Shown here: in pieces, positions 8,868 through 17,856 of the stretch
How the letters are laid out: each line of letters starts with the position of its first letter
Numbering within the stretch: position 1 is the stretch's first letter
Assembly: GCA_910579735.1 (NCBI GenBank)
Contig: CAJTUZ010000013.1
Coordinates: 4,883 to 68,882 of the forward strand
Source of the DNA: an uncultured Lachnospiraceae bacterium
GTDB lineage: Bacteria; Bacillota; Clostridia; Lachnospirales; Lachnospiraceae
DNA: 64,000 nucleotides
Reading direction: 5' to 3'
Notes under the pieces: model-generated
Told to the model about the DNA's origin: nothing
The model's database searches: none
Seen by the model: the letters and a program-made list of their open reading frames with translations, nothing else
Translations under genes and position numbers: made by a program

Positions 8868-10293
8868 TGTCAGCCTCCATCTGCTGTGATTCCTGCGCTA
8901 TCTGCGGCAGTACGAAACTGAAACAGGAACCCTTTCCCGCTTCGCTTTCAATCTCCAGTTCGCTGTGGTGAATCTTCAGAATCTCCACACACAGCGCCAG
9001 TCCCAGTCCTGCTCCGTTTTTGCTCCTTGCCCGGGATTTATCCACCATATAAAAAGCTTTCGTGATCTTATGCAGCTCCGCTTCCGGGATACCGATCCCG
9101 TAATCCCTAACGGCAAACCGATACCCTTTATCCACAGCCTGCCCGCTCACTTCGATTTGCCCCCCGTTTTCCGAAGCTTTGCAGGCATTGTCGATCAGAT
9201 TCACAAGCACGGTTTTGATCAGATTGATCTCCGCAAATACTTCCCCCTGCTCATAGGTGAAATGAAACGTCATATCCCTGCCGCCGGCAAACATACCTTT
9301 CAGATATCCGAAAACAGACTCCGCCGATACTTTCTGCAGCTGCGCTTCTTCCTTACCGGCCACGATAATATCGAGCAGCCGCAGCGACATAGCCTCAAGC
9401 CGTTTTCCTTCCGTATAAATGTAATTGGCGGACATAATGCTCTTTTCCTCATCCATCTTATGCGAACGCAGCATATCGGCATAGCCGATGATCGCCGTCA
9501 ACGGCGTTTTCAATTCATGGGCAAAAGCACCCATAAACTCTTCTTTTGCCTCTATCTCTTCTTCCAGTTTTTCAATATTCTGCTCAAGCGCCCCTGCCAT
9601 ACTGTTAAAATCCTGTGTCAGAGCGCCCAGTTCATCCTGACTTACTTTTTTGGCACGATAAGCATAATCACCGGATGCCATCCGCTTCGTCGCTTCCGTC
9701 AGGATGCGGACAGGTTTCGTAAGCAGAGATGAAATGAAATGCATGATGATGATACCGGCAAGCAGCATAATAAGCGTCACTTTCCGGTACAGGGAAAAGC
9801 CCATAGCCCGTTCCGTAAATACTTCGGAGACATCCCTCATATTTTCCAGATAAAGGATCCTGTTCATCGCATTGACCGTCGTTCCGGTATGCACGTAATA
9901 TTTGTCCCCCGCTGTAATGATCCGGTACGTTTTATTATTTTCGTCGGTCTGCTGTAAAAGCGCATCGTCCATTTCAAATCCGTCACTTGCATAAAGCACG
10001 GTTTTTCCTTCATCCGAAATACGAAGCAGTCTGCCGGAACTCTGTCCTCCCCGCTCCAGATTCGCAGCAATTTCTTCCACGGTATTATCCGGCAGAACAC
10101 TGTATTTCGCAGGCACGCTGAGCGCCGCTGTCTCAAAGGCGAATCCCAGAATGCTGCTCTCGTCCATGGCCTGTCCCACTTCTCTCTCCAAGGATGTCTC
10201 AAATACATAATTAACAAAATAGAATCCGCTGAATCCCAGAGCAAGCGCCATAACAATGATCGTCCACAGCAAAATTTTTAAAGAAAATTTCAT
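8860..10293 (-). CDS. Sensor histidine kinase
   Basis: Transmembrane kinase of 477 residues. Membrane segments at about 7-29 and 171-190 bracket an extracytoplasmic sensor domain of about 140 residues. A HAMP linker (about 191-245) leads to HisKA with the phospho-acceptor His259 in FAHELKTPLTA, then the ATPase domain with NLIDNACKAS (N box), DYGIGI (G1) and NGAGLGLAL (G2). It overlaps the response regulator by an ATGA junction and the downstream unknown gene by 8 bases, forming one translationally coupled operon. Confidence 0.95.
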   Translation of the reverse strand: MKFSLKILLWTIIVMALALGFSGFYFVNYVFETSLEREVGQAMDESSILGFAFETAALSVPAKYSVLPDNTVEEIAANLERGGQSSGRLLRISDEGKTVLYASDGFEMDDALLQQTDENNKTYRIITAGDKYYVHTGTTVNAMNRILYLENMRDVSEVFTERAMGFSLYRKVTLIMLLAGIIIMHFISSLLTKPVRILTEATKRMASGDYAYRAKKVSQDELGALTQDFNSMAGALEQNIEKLEEEIEAKEEFMGAFAHELKTPLTAIIGYADMLRSHKMDEEKSIMSANYIYTEGKRLEAMSLRLLDIIVAGKEEAQLQKVSAESVFGYLKGMFAGGRDMTFHFTYEQGEVFAEINLIKTVLVNLIDNACKASENGGQIEVSGQAVDKGYRFAVRDYGIGIPEAELHKITKAFYMVDKSRARSKNGAGLGLALCVEILKIHHSELEIESEAGKGSCFSFVLPQIAQESQQMEADNV

Positions 10294-10949
10294 TCCGATA
10301 CCTCTAACCGGTAACCCACTTTATATACCGCTACCAGATTATGTTCCCAGCACAGTTTCTTTCTAAGCCGCTGTACATGCAGGTCCAGCGTACGGCTGTC
10401 GCCGTAATATTCTTCTTCCCATACTTTTTCATACAGCGTTTCCCGAAACAATGCCACGTTTTTATTTTTCATAAACAGAACCAAAAGACCGAATTCTTTA
10501 TTGGTCAGCTCCACCGGCATTCCTGCTTTCGTTACCCTGCGCGCCTCAACATCCACAATAACGTCATCAACGGTCAGTCTCTGCTCAGCCTTACTGTAAC
10601 GCCGCAGCACCGCTTCCACCCTGGCCACCAGTTCCACTACGTCAAAAGGCTTTACCAGATAATCGTCGGCGCCGAGTTTCAGTCCCTTTACCCTGTCCTT
10701 TACTTCGTGTTTGGCTGTAATGAAAATAACCGGAACCCCTAATGGCCGGATATATTCCATAACATCATAACCATCTGCCCCCGGCAGCATGATATCCAGT
10801 AAGATCAGATCATAATCCTCTTTCTCAATCCTGTTAATCGCCTCCATGCCATCCTGCACCGAAGTACAATGATATCCTGCGGAAGTCAGGTTTAAATCGA
10901 TCAAATCACATATTGCCTTTTCATCATCTACGATCAGTATCTTAATCAT
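10290..10949 (-). CDS. OmpR-family response regulator
   Basis: DNA-binding response regulator of 219 residues: receiver domain with the acidic pocket IVDDE and phosphorylation Asp at about residue 52 (LILLDIMLP), Lys in VKPFD, then a winged-helix domain (about 128-219). I chose the ATG that overlaps the upstream stop as ATGA; an in-frame GTG five codons upstream (10964) is also possible. It is the cognate partner of the kinase that follows. Confidence 0.95.
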   Translation of the reverse strand: MIKILIVDDEKAICDLIDLNLTSAGYHCTSVQDGMEAINRIEKEDYDLILLDIMLPGADGYDVMEYIRPLGVPVIFITAKHEVKDRVKGLKLGADDYLVKPFDVVELVARVEAVLRRYSKAEQRLTVDDVIVDVEARRVTKAGMPVELTNKEFGLLVLFMKNKNVALFRETLYEKVWEEEYYGDSRTLDLHVQRLRKKLCWEHNLVAVYKVGYRLEVSE

Positions 10950-12097
10950 CCTTCTGATTTCCACCCCCAGTAAGCGCGCGCCTTTTCCACAAGCAGCTCC
11001 ATCGTATCCTCGTCACTGCACCGGTACCGGTCCTTGATATCCGTATCCACGGAAAATCCTCCGGTCCTCTGGTAATAAATAGAATAGTCGCTCTCTATGA
11101 TCAGTTCCCCGTTTTCGCCTTCATAACTATATCTTGCCAATATCACGATGTCCTTTAAACCATCTCCGTCGATATCACGGCAGTTGATCCCTTTTAACGC
11201 ATACAGGTTATCATAATCCCCCATAGGCTGCAGGCTGGATATGATGTCGCCCTGCTCATTGACAAGATAGATCATGAAGATATCACAATTTGAAATGCGG
11301 AAAGTACCGGGTACGACCTGCAGCCGCCCCAATTTCTCAAATGTCCGGAAATAGCACTGCTCCGTAGTGATATGAAATCCTTTCGAAAGCAGCTCGCTTA
11401 ATGTCGTCGCCGTATACAGGAATTCCGTGGACCTGCCATCCCGTACAAAGGCTGTTATCACTTCCGCGCTCCTGTTCATACCGAACCGGTTGATCTTCTC
11501 GGAGATCCGGTAATCCCTGTAAAATCCATCTGCCTTCTTGTTCTGGAACAACACGTCTCCGACTTTATAAGTTTTGCCGGCATAAGCGCCATCCGTGCCT
11601 GCACAGGATGTGATCAGTATGATATCCATACGCCCATCCTTATCCAGATCCCGAAAAGATACGGCTGCGATATCACAGTCGGGCTGCTTCATCGTTCCGA
11701 CCACCCGGTTATTCGTCTCCAGCTGGTCCGTTCCGTAAATGATCCTGCCGTTTTCATCCGCAAAAAACAACGCCAGCCGGTGATAAGCGCTATCAAACGC
11801 TGGTATCATGGATACTTCTTCATATCCGGCAATTTCTATCGGGAAGATCTGACTTTCCACGATCTCAAATCCGTTTACCGCAATGTCCGACTTATATTCT
11901 ATCGACGCAAAGCGCTCCTGATACTCCTGATACTGCGCCAGAACATTCTCTTCCTCGTTTTCCGCCTTTTCCTCAGCCCGCACCGTCAAACGGATATTCA
12001 TACATAACGGAAGCAGAAACAGACATATGCAGACTTTTATGTAGTTTTTTGTATAGTTCCCTATCCCCTTGTAGATCAATCCTCCGCCTCCGATCAT
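10946..12097 (-). CDS. Secreted protein with FG-GAP/VCBS-like repeats, first gene of the two-component operon
   Basis: Exported protein of 383 residues with an N-terminal hydrophobic signal (about 20-42). Two segments, FRDLDKDGRMDIILITS and CRDIDGDGLKDIVILARYS, show the Asp-rich calcium-loop pattern of FG-GAP/VCBS beta-propeller blades, here only a few blades. The gene overlaps the response regulator by an ATGA junction and is preceded by its own promoter (12144-12173). Placement before a sensor system hints at an extracytoplasmic ligand-binding or accessory role; this is inference. Confidence 0.8.
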   Translation of the reverse strand: MIGGGGLIYKGIGNYTKNYIKVCICLFLLPLCMNIRLTVRAEEKAENEEENVLAQYQEYQERFASIEYKSDIAVNGFEIVESQIFPIEIAGYEEVSMIPAFDSAYHRLALFFADENGRIIYGTDQLETNNRVVGTMKQPDCDIAAVSFRDLDKDGRMDIILITSCAGTDGAYAGKTYKVGDVLFQNKKADGFYRDYRISEKINRFGMNRSAEVITAFVRDGRSTEFLYTATTLSELLSKGFHITTEQCYFRTFEKLGRLQVVPGTFRISNCDIFMIYLVNEQGDIISSLQPMGDYDNLYALKGINCRDIDGDGLKDIVILARYSYEGENGELIIESDYSIYYQRTGGFSVDTDIKDRYRCSDEDTMELLVEKARAYWGWKSEG

Positions 12098-12143
12098 GCG
12101 GTCCTTTATCTGTTTTTTGTAAATTGGTTTTGCTTTCCATTCA

Positions 12144-12173
12144 ATTATACACTATGAAAAAAAGAATTGTGAA
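12144..12173 (-). promoter_or_regulatory. Sigma-A promoter of the two-component operon
   Basis: On the minus strand TTCACA (12168-12173), an 18-base spacer and TATAAT (12144-12149) precede the first gene of the operon by about 45 bp. Confidence 0.65.
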
Positions 12174-12230
12174 CCTTTTTTGAATTGTAAAGAGCAGATA
12201 CCAGACAGGTACACACTTCCTTCTTCGTTT

Positions 12231-13100
12231 TCAAAACAGGCTCATCTGCTCATATCCTTTATTCTCCGGAAATTCATGAAAATACGCAAACAAGGCTTCC
12301 ACATCGCATACAATGTGATGCTTCTTACATTCTGCCCGGAAATACTCCATAAGCTCTCTGCCCCGTTCACTGACAATTTCGTATTGATATCCGTATTTTT
12401 TATGATATTTTTCATGCAGTCCCGGAAAATGTCGATCAAGCGCAGCATAAAAATATTCCCGGTTCCCCTCCCGCAGCGTCATGCCGATACCGAAACACAG
12501 AATTCCATATAGCTTTGCCCGGATACAATAATCCAAAATCCCCGTAATATTTTCTCTCGTATCATTGATAAAAGGCAATATCGGGGACAGCCAGACGACC
12601 GTCGGAATATTATTTTCCGCCATGATCTGCAAGACTTCAAAACGCCTTTTCGTCGTGCAGACATGCGGTTCTATCATACGGCATAATTCATCGTCATAAG
12701 TGGTAAGCGTCATCTCTACCACACATTTGCTTTTGCAGTGAATACTCCGTAACAGATCCAGATCCCGCAGGATCAGATCGGATTTTGTCTGTATGGCAAG
12801 TCCGTACCCGTATTCGTCTATTAATTCCAGACACCGTCTGGTCAACTGCAATTCCTCTTCGCACGGCATATATGGATCGCACATGGCGCCGGTTCCGATC
12901 ATACATTTTTTTCGTTTGGAACGCAGCGCTTTTTCCAATAACTGCGGCGCATTCTGTTTGACTTCTATATCCTCGAAATCATGCGTAAACTGATAACACC
13001 TGCTCCTGCTGTCACAATAAATACAGCCATGCGTACAGCCGCGGTAAAGATTCATGCCGTTTCCTGCAGACAGGATGCCTTTTGCATCTACAAAGTGCAT
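12231..13100 (-). CDS. Radical SAM protein, spore photoproduct lyase-like (COG1533) family
   Basis: 289-residue iron-sulfur protein. The radical SAM cluster motif CTHGCIYC (Cx3Cx2C) is at about residues 22-29 within LYRGCTHGC, followed by the MIGTGAMCDPYMP segment and the barrel strands typical of SplB-like proteins. The conserved region is shorter than true spore photoproduct lyase and has no N-terminal extension, so DNA repair should not be assumed; function is unknown. It lies 24 bp downstream of the PD-(D/E)XK gene on the same strand. A second family member is encoded at 36310-37149. Confidence 0.85.
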   Translation of the reverse strand: MHFVDAKGILSAGNGMNLYRGCTHGCIYCDSRSRCYQFTHDFEDIEVKQNAPQLLEKALRSKRKKCMIGTGAMCDPYMPCEEELQLTRRCLELIDEYGYGLAIQTKSDLILRDLDLLRSIHCKSKCVVEMTLTTYDDELCRMIEPHVCTTKRRFEVLQIMAENNIPTVVWLSPILPFINDTRENITGILDYCIRAKLYGILCFGIGMTLREGNREYFYAALDRHFPGLHEKYHKKYGYQYEIVSERGRELMEYFRAECKKHHIVCDVEALFAYFHEFPENKGYEQMSLF

Positions 13101-13124
13101 TTTCTCCGTGTCCTTTTCTTATTG

Positions 13125-14066
13125 TCATAAACAGGACGGCTTTTGGGCCGTCAGTAATTGATAAATTTTCTTACAGTCATACTCGGGGGCGCACTCCCCG
13201 GCAATCTCACAAATATTTTCTACTACTGACAATTGTTCTTCCAGTTCGTCCGCTATCTGTCCGGGTGCTTTTCCCTTTTTCAATTTCAGGCATATCTGTG
13301 TTATCAGTTTGATATGACTGCCCTGCTCTATTCCTTTCTCTATTCCTTTCTCTATTCCTTTTCGTTCTCCGTCATTCCATATTAATTCACCCAGCACTGT
13401 CATGCCAAACACCTCCTTTATTTCATCCAGCTCTGTCTTTTTCAGAAATTTACATGCAAAAGCATATAGTACGGCTTCCATATGCTGCTTATCCAGTTTG
13501 GTCAAAAAGACATTCTCTGTGCACAGCAATTCCCTTGCAGTAAGAAGTCTTTCCTTCACGCTGCTTTTTCCTGCCATGAGCGGTGTCAGTAAAAGCGGCG
13601 CCAGATCTTCTTTTGTCAGAATCTTTTCCCTTGTTTTTCTTTTCAGCTTTGCAATCAGCGCATCGGCATTCTTTTGTTTCATTTGCAGCGGAATGATCCG
13701 GTAAGAATTGATTCCGTCCTTGAGTTCACTATGTATTTTTTCTGTTTTCCCGGAACATAACACATACGTTATCACCGTTTTTTTATATACCATCGCCGTA
13801 TATGCATCATATGTCCTAAAACGCCGCAAATCATCCTCACTGACTTCTACACTTTCAAATTCAAAATGTGCAAGCGTCCCATCTGTCATTTCAAACAGAA
13901 TATCTTCAAGCTGTCTTATCGCTTCCAACCGGATCTGCTCTGTTGGAAGCATCCTGAGAATCCTTTTCTTAATTTTGAAATATGGCAGAAGCTCCTGCCC
14001 GAAATACATACCGGCACTTTTTAGTGCCTTATCTTCTAACTGTGATCTGGCATATTCATTTGCCAT
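13125..14066 (-). CDS. Rpn/PDDEXK-like putative nuclease family protein
   Basis: 313 residues resembling the recombination-promoting nuclease/transposase-like PD-(D/E)XK group common in Clostridia. The N-terminal half has DILFEMTDGTLAHFEFES followed by DDLRRFRTYDAY, matching the family's acidic core, E-x-E/Q strand and R..Y helix. The C-terminal half is helical and contains three tandem GIEK/GIEQ units, encoded by 12-bp repeats at about 13327-13362. The start is the Met of MANEYAR, after AAAGGAG. A TTGCCT-17-TATAAT promoter precedes it. Members of this group are often linked to mobile DNA, but catalytic activity is unproven. Confidence 0.7.
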   Translation of the reverse strand: MANEYARSQLEDKALKSAGMYFGQELLPYFKIKKRILRMLPTEQIRLEAIRQLEDILFEMTDGTLAHFEFESVEVSEDDLRRFRTYDAYTAMVYKKTVITYVLCSGKTEKIHSELKDGINSYRIIPLQMKQKNADALIAKLKRKTREKILTKEDLAPLLLTPLMAGKSSVKERLLTARELLCTENVFLTKLDKQHMEAVLYAFACKFLKKTELDEIKEVFGMTVLGELIWNDGERKGIEKGIEKGIEQGSHIKLITQICLKLKKGKAPGQIADELEEQLSVVENICEIAGECAPEYDCKKIYQLLTAQKPSCL

Positions 14067-14079
14067 ACGGCTCCTTTCC

Positions 14080-14375
14080 GATCGCATGGAGCCTGTCTAT
14101 ATTATATTCCACAAGCATACTTTAGGCAATGTTGTGTTTATAACGTTACTGCTTTTGAAATATCATTTTTTACTATACGAAGAAAATGTAAACTTTATTG
14201 AAAACGGAATTCTTGTCAGAAACAGACATTTTTTATGAAAACTGCTGATTTCATAGAATTGTTGTATTATTATAATGAATAAAGGAAAATTTTTTCGTTT
14301 GACGCACGATTTACGAAAATCCGTAATTTTATGGAAATATACAGACAGGCCGCTGCGATCCACTGCCTAAAGTAT
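14080..14375. repeat. Intergenic region with scattered inverted sequence copies
   Basis: The 450-bp gap between two divergent genes holds no credible ORF. TGCCTAAAGTAT occurs on the minus strand at 14117-14128 and on the plus strand at 14364-14375. A second pair, GACAGGC plus TGCGATC separated by 3-4 bases, occurs at 14080-14097 (minus) and 14344-14360 (plus). The two pairs are inverted but in different order, suggesting rearranged remnants or ends of a small lost element. The middle part is AT-rich. Confidence 0.45.
14101..14129 (-). promoter_or_regulatory. Sigma-A promoter of the PD-(D/E)XK gene
   Basis: Minus strand TTGCCT (14124-14129), 17-base spacer, TATAAT (14101-14106), about 35 bp before the chosen start. 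Confidence 0.7.
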
Positions 14376-14463
14376 CCTCATTGTAACAGACGTATTGGAA
14401 AAGCTCAAGAAAAAACTCCCCTTTTTTGAAAATACCTTTTTAATCAAAAAACTAAAAATATTT

Positions 14464-14492
14464 TGTAACGAATCCCGCACTGCTTCGTCTAA
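14464..14492 (+). promoter_or_regulatory. ECF-type promoter of the sigma/anti-sigma operon
   Basis: TGTAAC (14464-14469), a 16-base spacer and CGTCTAA (14486-14492) match the TGAAAC-N16-CGTC pattern known for SigW/SigM-type ECF sigma factors. It lies 26 bp before the sigma factor start, as expected for autoregulation. Confidence 0.7.
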
Positions 14493-14517
14493 CTGATGAA
14501 AGCGAAAGGAGGTGCAC

Positions 14518-15009
14518 ATGTCCATGGACTTCGACAAGCTCTACAATACTTACTACATGGAAGTATATTCCTATCTGATGACACTTGCCAGGAATGCGCA
14601 TATGGCGGAAGAAATCACACAGGAAGTATTTTTTAAGGCTTTGAAAACCAAAAATCCATATAGAGGTGCATCCGGGGAACTGACATGGCTGTGTGCTATT
14701 GCCAAAAACACATTTATGGATGAATGCAGAAAGCGGTCACGGTTTCAGAACGTTGACGAAGAACTGCAGGATGAAACCAACATGGAAAAGCTGTTGGAGG
14801 ACGAAAGCGCCACACTGCAGATCCACCAGATCCTGCACCAAATGGAAGAACCATATAAGGAAGTTTTTCAGCTGCGCATATTCGGAGAGCTTTCTTTTCA
14901 GAAAATAGGACAGATATTTGAAAAAACCGACGTTTGGGCACGGGTGACTTATCATCGTGCCAGACTGAAGATTCAGGAAAGGATGGAGGAACATGGAAAC
15001 AAAATATAA
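14518..15009 (+). CDS. ECF-type RNA polymerase sigma factor
   Basis: 163-residue sigma-70 family factor. Region 2 (about 5-70) has the typical YLMTLARNAHMAEEITQEVFFKAL, and region 4 (about 108-160) has FQLRIFGELSFQKIGQIF followed by a recognition helix with WARVTYHRARLKI. The start is the ATG five bases after AAGGAGG; a GTG two codons upstream overlaps that site. The coding region overlaps the downstream anti-sigma gene by 17 bases. It probably transcribes its own operon from the TGTAAC-N16-CGTC promoter. Confidence 0.92.
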   Translation: MSMDFDKLYNTYYMEVYSYLMTLARNAHMAEEITQEVFFKALKTKNPYRGASGELTWLCAIAKNTFMDECRKRSRFQNVDEELQDETNMEKLLEDESATLQIHQILHQMEEPYKEVFQLRIFGELSFQKIGQIFEKTDVWARVTYHRARLKIQERMEEHGNKI

Positions 15010-15988
15010 TTGCGAACTGATACAGGATCTGCTGCCTTTATACCAGGACAATATCTGCAACGATTTCAGCCGTACAGTCGTTGAAGCACATGTGCAGGAA
15101 TGCCCGGACTGCAGACAGATCATGGAAAAACTGAACAACGATCAATTGGAAACGAAACTGTCCCGGGAAAAAAACAGTGTCCTGCTGGCACATTCCAAAA
15201 AAGAACGGAAAATAACTTTCCTCATCGGTGTCGTCACCGCGGGAATATTGATGATTCCCGTTATCGTCTGCCTCATCTGCAATCTGGCTGTCGGACACGG
15301 ACTCGACTGGTTCTTTATTGTACTTGCGGCGCTGCTTGTAACCGCTTCGATCAGTGTTGTTCCTCTTACCGTACCGGACCATACGGCGCTATGGACGTTA
15401 GGTTGTTTTACCGCATCCTTACTGTTACTGCTGTTTACGATCTGTCTTTATACAGGCGGAAACTGGTTCTTTTTAGCATCCGTTCCCACACTGTTTGGAC
15501 TCTCGGTTTTCTTTATGCCGTATATCATACGAAAGCTCCCGCTTCCCGGACCGTTTGCCGCAAACAAGGCACTCCTCGTTATGATATGGGATACGCTCTG
15601 GCTTTACGGCGTCATCGAAGTTTGCGGTTTTCACACTGCCTTCTCCGATTACAGACGGATTGCCCTGCAGATCACTTCCTTCTGCTTATTGCTGCCCTGG
15701 ACATTCTTTTTCATTATTCGCTACACAAAACTGCATGTCCGGGTCAAGGCAGGCCTTTGTACCTTAATAGGCGGGGTGTTCGGTGTCTGCGCCAATCCTG
15801 TCATTATGCTTATTTTACAGGATACGGAACGATTCTTTTCCTATATCAGCTTTGATCTGATGCTTCGAAACGGCACCGTCGTTAATGCCATCACCGCGCT
15901 CTTCATTGCCATCGTTACAATACCGACAGGCATTTACCTCATCATAAGCGGCTGCATCAGAAAGCATACCGAAAAAAAAATAAAATAA
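14993..15988 (+). CDS. Anti-sigma factor, zinc-finger (zf-HC2) membrane protein
   Basis: 331 residues. The N-terminal cytoplasmic part carries HxxxCxxC (HVQECPDC, about 36-43) with an upstream Cys, the zinc-binding anti-sigma fold. The remainder from about residue 75 has roughly eight hydrophobic segments, a large membrane domain for an anti-sigma factor. GGAGG precedes the start inside the end of the sigma gene, so the two are co-translated. It should hold the sigma factor until an envelope signal is received; the signal is unknown. Confidence 0.85.
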   Translation: METKYNCELIQDLLPLYQDNICNDFSRTVVEAHVQECPDCRQIMEKLNNDQLETKLSREKNSVLLAHSKKERKITFLIGVVTAGILMIPVIVCLICNLAVGHGLDWFFIVLAALLVTASISVVPLTVPDHTALWTLGCFTASLLLLLFTICLYTGGNWFFLASVPTLFGLSVFFMPYIIRKLPLPGPFAANKALLVMIWDTLWLYGVIEVCGFHTAFSDYRRIALQITSFCLLLPWTFFFIIRYTKLHVRVKAGLCTLIGGVFGVCANPVIMLILQDTERFFSYISFDLMLRNGTVVNAITALFIAIVTIPTGIYLIISGCIRKHTEKKIK

Positions 15989-16108
15989 AAATAATATCGT
16001 TTCGTTCCGACATAATTTCCGGAAAAGCGGGTATATTAAGAGCGTATAAACAAATTTCAGATTCCCGGAAAAGATTGCGGGCAGTCCCGCTTGGAAACGG
16101 AGGGTGCA

Positions 16109-16543
16109 ATGGAAAATAAAGATACTGTCTCATTATTAAAAGAATGCGACTCAGGCACGAAAATGGCTGTTACTTCAATTGACGAGGTACTTGGCAAAGT
16201 GCAGGATGCCGATATGAAAAATCTGCTGACAGAGAGTAAAGTGCATCACGAGAAATTGGGCAATGAAATCCACTCTCTTCTTTTAGAGCATAACAGTGAA
16301 GAAAAAGAACCCAGTCCAATGGCCAAAAGCATGTCCTGGTTGAAAACGACTATGAAAACAGGCTTAAACGAAAGCGACGCCGCCGTTGCCGATGTGATCA
16401 CGGACGGCTGCAACATGGGTGTAAAATCCCTGCACAAATATCTGAATCAGTATCAGGCAGCCGATAAAGCATCCAAAGACATCTGCAAACGCCTGGTTTC
16501 TATTGAAGAAGAGCTTTGTAAAGATCTAAAAGATTACTTGTAA
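16109..16543 (+). CDS. Ferritin-like helical protein (DUF2383-like)
   Basis: 144-residue, nearly all-helical protein with no signal peptide. ESKVHHEKLGNEI in helix 2 and EEELCKDLKDYL in the last helix give Glu/His pairs spaced as in ferritin-like four-helix bundles. The start is the ATG after GGAGGG; the frame opens 6 codons earlier. It stands alone on the plus strand between the ECF operon and a strong terminator. Metal binding is inference. Confidence 0.7.
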   Translation: MENKDTVSLLKECDSGTKMAVTSIDEVLGKVQDADMKNLLTESKVHHEKLGNEIHSLLLEHNSEEKEPSPMAKSMSWLKTTMKTGLNESDAAVADVITDGCNMGVKSLHKYLNQYQAADKASKDICKRLVSIEEELCKDLKDYL

Positions 16544-16560
16544 ATTGATTCATGCAGTAA

Positions 16561-16597
16561 GTGCCTGAGAAACTTTTGTTTTCTCAGGCACCTTTTT
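16561..16597 (+). terminator. Intrinsic terminator after the ferritin-like gene
   Basis: GTGCCTGAGAAA and TTTCTCAGGCAC form a perfect 12-bp stem with a short loop, followed by CTTTTT. It separates the ferritin-like gene from the XRE operon. Confidence 0.92.
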
Positions 16598-16728
16598 GTT
16601 TCCCGTCAGTTGATTTTGTATCGCAAAGTATCGGGAGAATCCATTGTTTTCTTTTTCCTGTCAGGATACAATAACAATAACAAAACGTACGGATCTGCCG
16701 TACAGAAACGAGGAACTCCGAAACCTGT

Positions 16729-17856
16729 ATGAATATGTTAAATTTATCCTCCAATCTAGTCCGTTTCAGACGGGAACGGAAAATAACCCAGGAACAGCTC
16801 GCCGAATTTATCGGTGTCACCAAAGCATCCGTTTCCAAATGGGAAACGGGGCAAAGTACACCTGACATCATGATTTTACCGCAGCTTGCGGCTTACTTTG
16901 ACGTCACGATCGACGAGCTGATCGGCTATGCCCCGCAGCTCTCCAAAGAACAGATCCAGAAGCTTTATCAGGATTTTGCCAAAGATTTCTCGTGCAGGCC
17001 GTTTGCAGAAGTCCTGGCCAAAACGCAGACTTATGTCAAACAATATTATTCCTGTTATCCGTTTCTCAGCCAGATCTGTGCATTGTGGCTTAACCATTTT
17101 ACACTGGCAGAAGATCCGGAAAAGCGTCGGGAAGTTTTATCAGACATCTGCGATCTATGCGAACACATTAAAAAGCATTGTAAAAATATCAGCATATACA
17201 ATGACATGACGCCGATACAATCCGTCGCTTTTTTACAACTCGGACGCACGCAGGATGTAATCGACCTGTTAGAAGACTCCTGTAATCCGGTCAAATTAAG
17301 TGCAGACAGTCACAAGAGCCTTCTGCTCAGTCAGGCCTATCTTTTAAGCGGCAACATTGAAAAAGCCGACAGTATCCTGCAGATCAGTATGTATGACAAT
17401 ATTCTTTCACTACTTGGCAACGCTGCCAATTACCTCGCCATACATGTAAATGACCTCAATGTCTGCGAACAGACGATAGCGCGTATCGGCAAGCTCATTG
17501 AGGCCTATCATCTGCCCGGACTGCATCCGAACAACACGGCTTCCTTTGAATATCAGGCTGCCATCTGTTATCTGGCACATAATAAAAAGGAAGAAGCGCT
17601 TACACATGCGGCCAATTTTGTCACCTGTCTGAGTACGCTTTTTGCCGACTGGCAGGTTCCCCTGCATGGAGACGACTATTTTACAAAGATCGAGCCGTGG
17701 TTTGCCATGTTGGACAACGGAGCCGCCGCTCCGCGCAGCAAAAGCCTTGTTCTGCAGGACATTGCAAAATCCTTTGACCATCCCGCATTTACGGTTCTTC
17801 AAGGCGACCCTGCATTTGAAAAATTAAAAAGAAAATTAAAGGAGCTCACACAATGA
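16729..17856 (+). CDS. XRE-family regulator with helical sensor domain
   Basis: 375 residues. The N-terminal Cro/C1-type helix-turn-helix (about 9-63) shows RRERKITQEQLAEFIGVTKA and SVSKWETGQSTPD. The rest is helical and TPR-like, with paired helices such as LLSQAYLLSGNIEKADSIL. GAGGAA lies upstream at longer than ideal spacing. It overlaps the PLDc_N gene by ATGA, so it heads a four-gene operon with an ABC exporter. A role in controlling that exporter is inference. Confidence 0.85.
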   Translation: MNMLNLSSNLVRFRRERKITQEQLAEFIGVTKASVSKWETGQSTPDIMILPQLAAYFDVTIDELIGYAPQLSKEQIQKLYQDFAKDFSCRPFAEVLAKTQTYVKQYYSCYPFLSQICALWLNHFTLAEDPEKRREVLSDICDLCEHIKKHCKNISIYNDMTPIQSVAFLQLGRTQDVIDLLEDSCNPVKLSADSHKSLLLSQAYLLSGNIEKADSILQISMYDNILSLLGNAANYLAIHVNDLNVCEQTIARIGKLIEAYHLPGLHPNNTASFEYQAAICYLAHNKKEEALTHAANFVTCLSTLFADWQVPLHGDDYFTKIEPWFAMLDNGAAAPRSKSLVLQDIAKSFDHPAFTVLQGDPAFEKLKRKLKELTQ

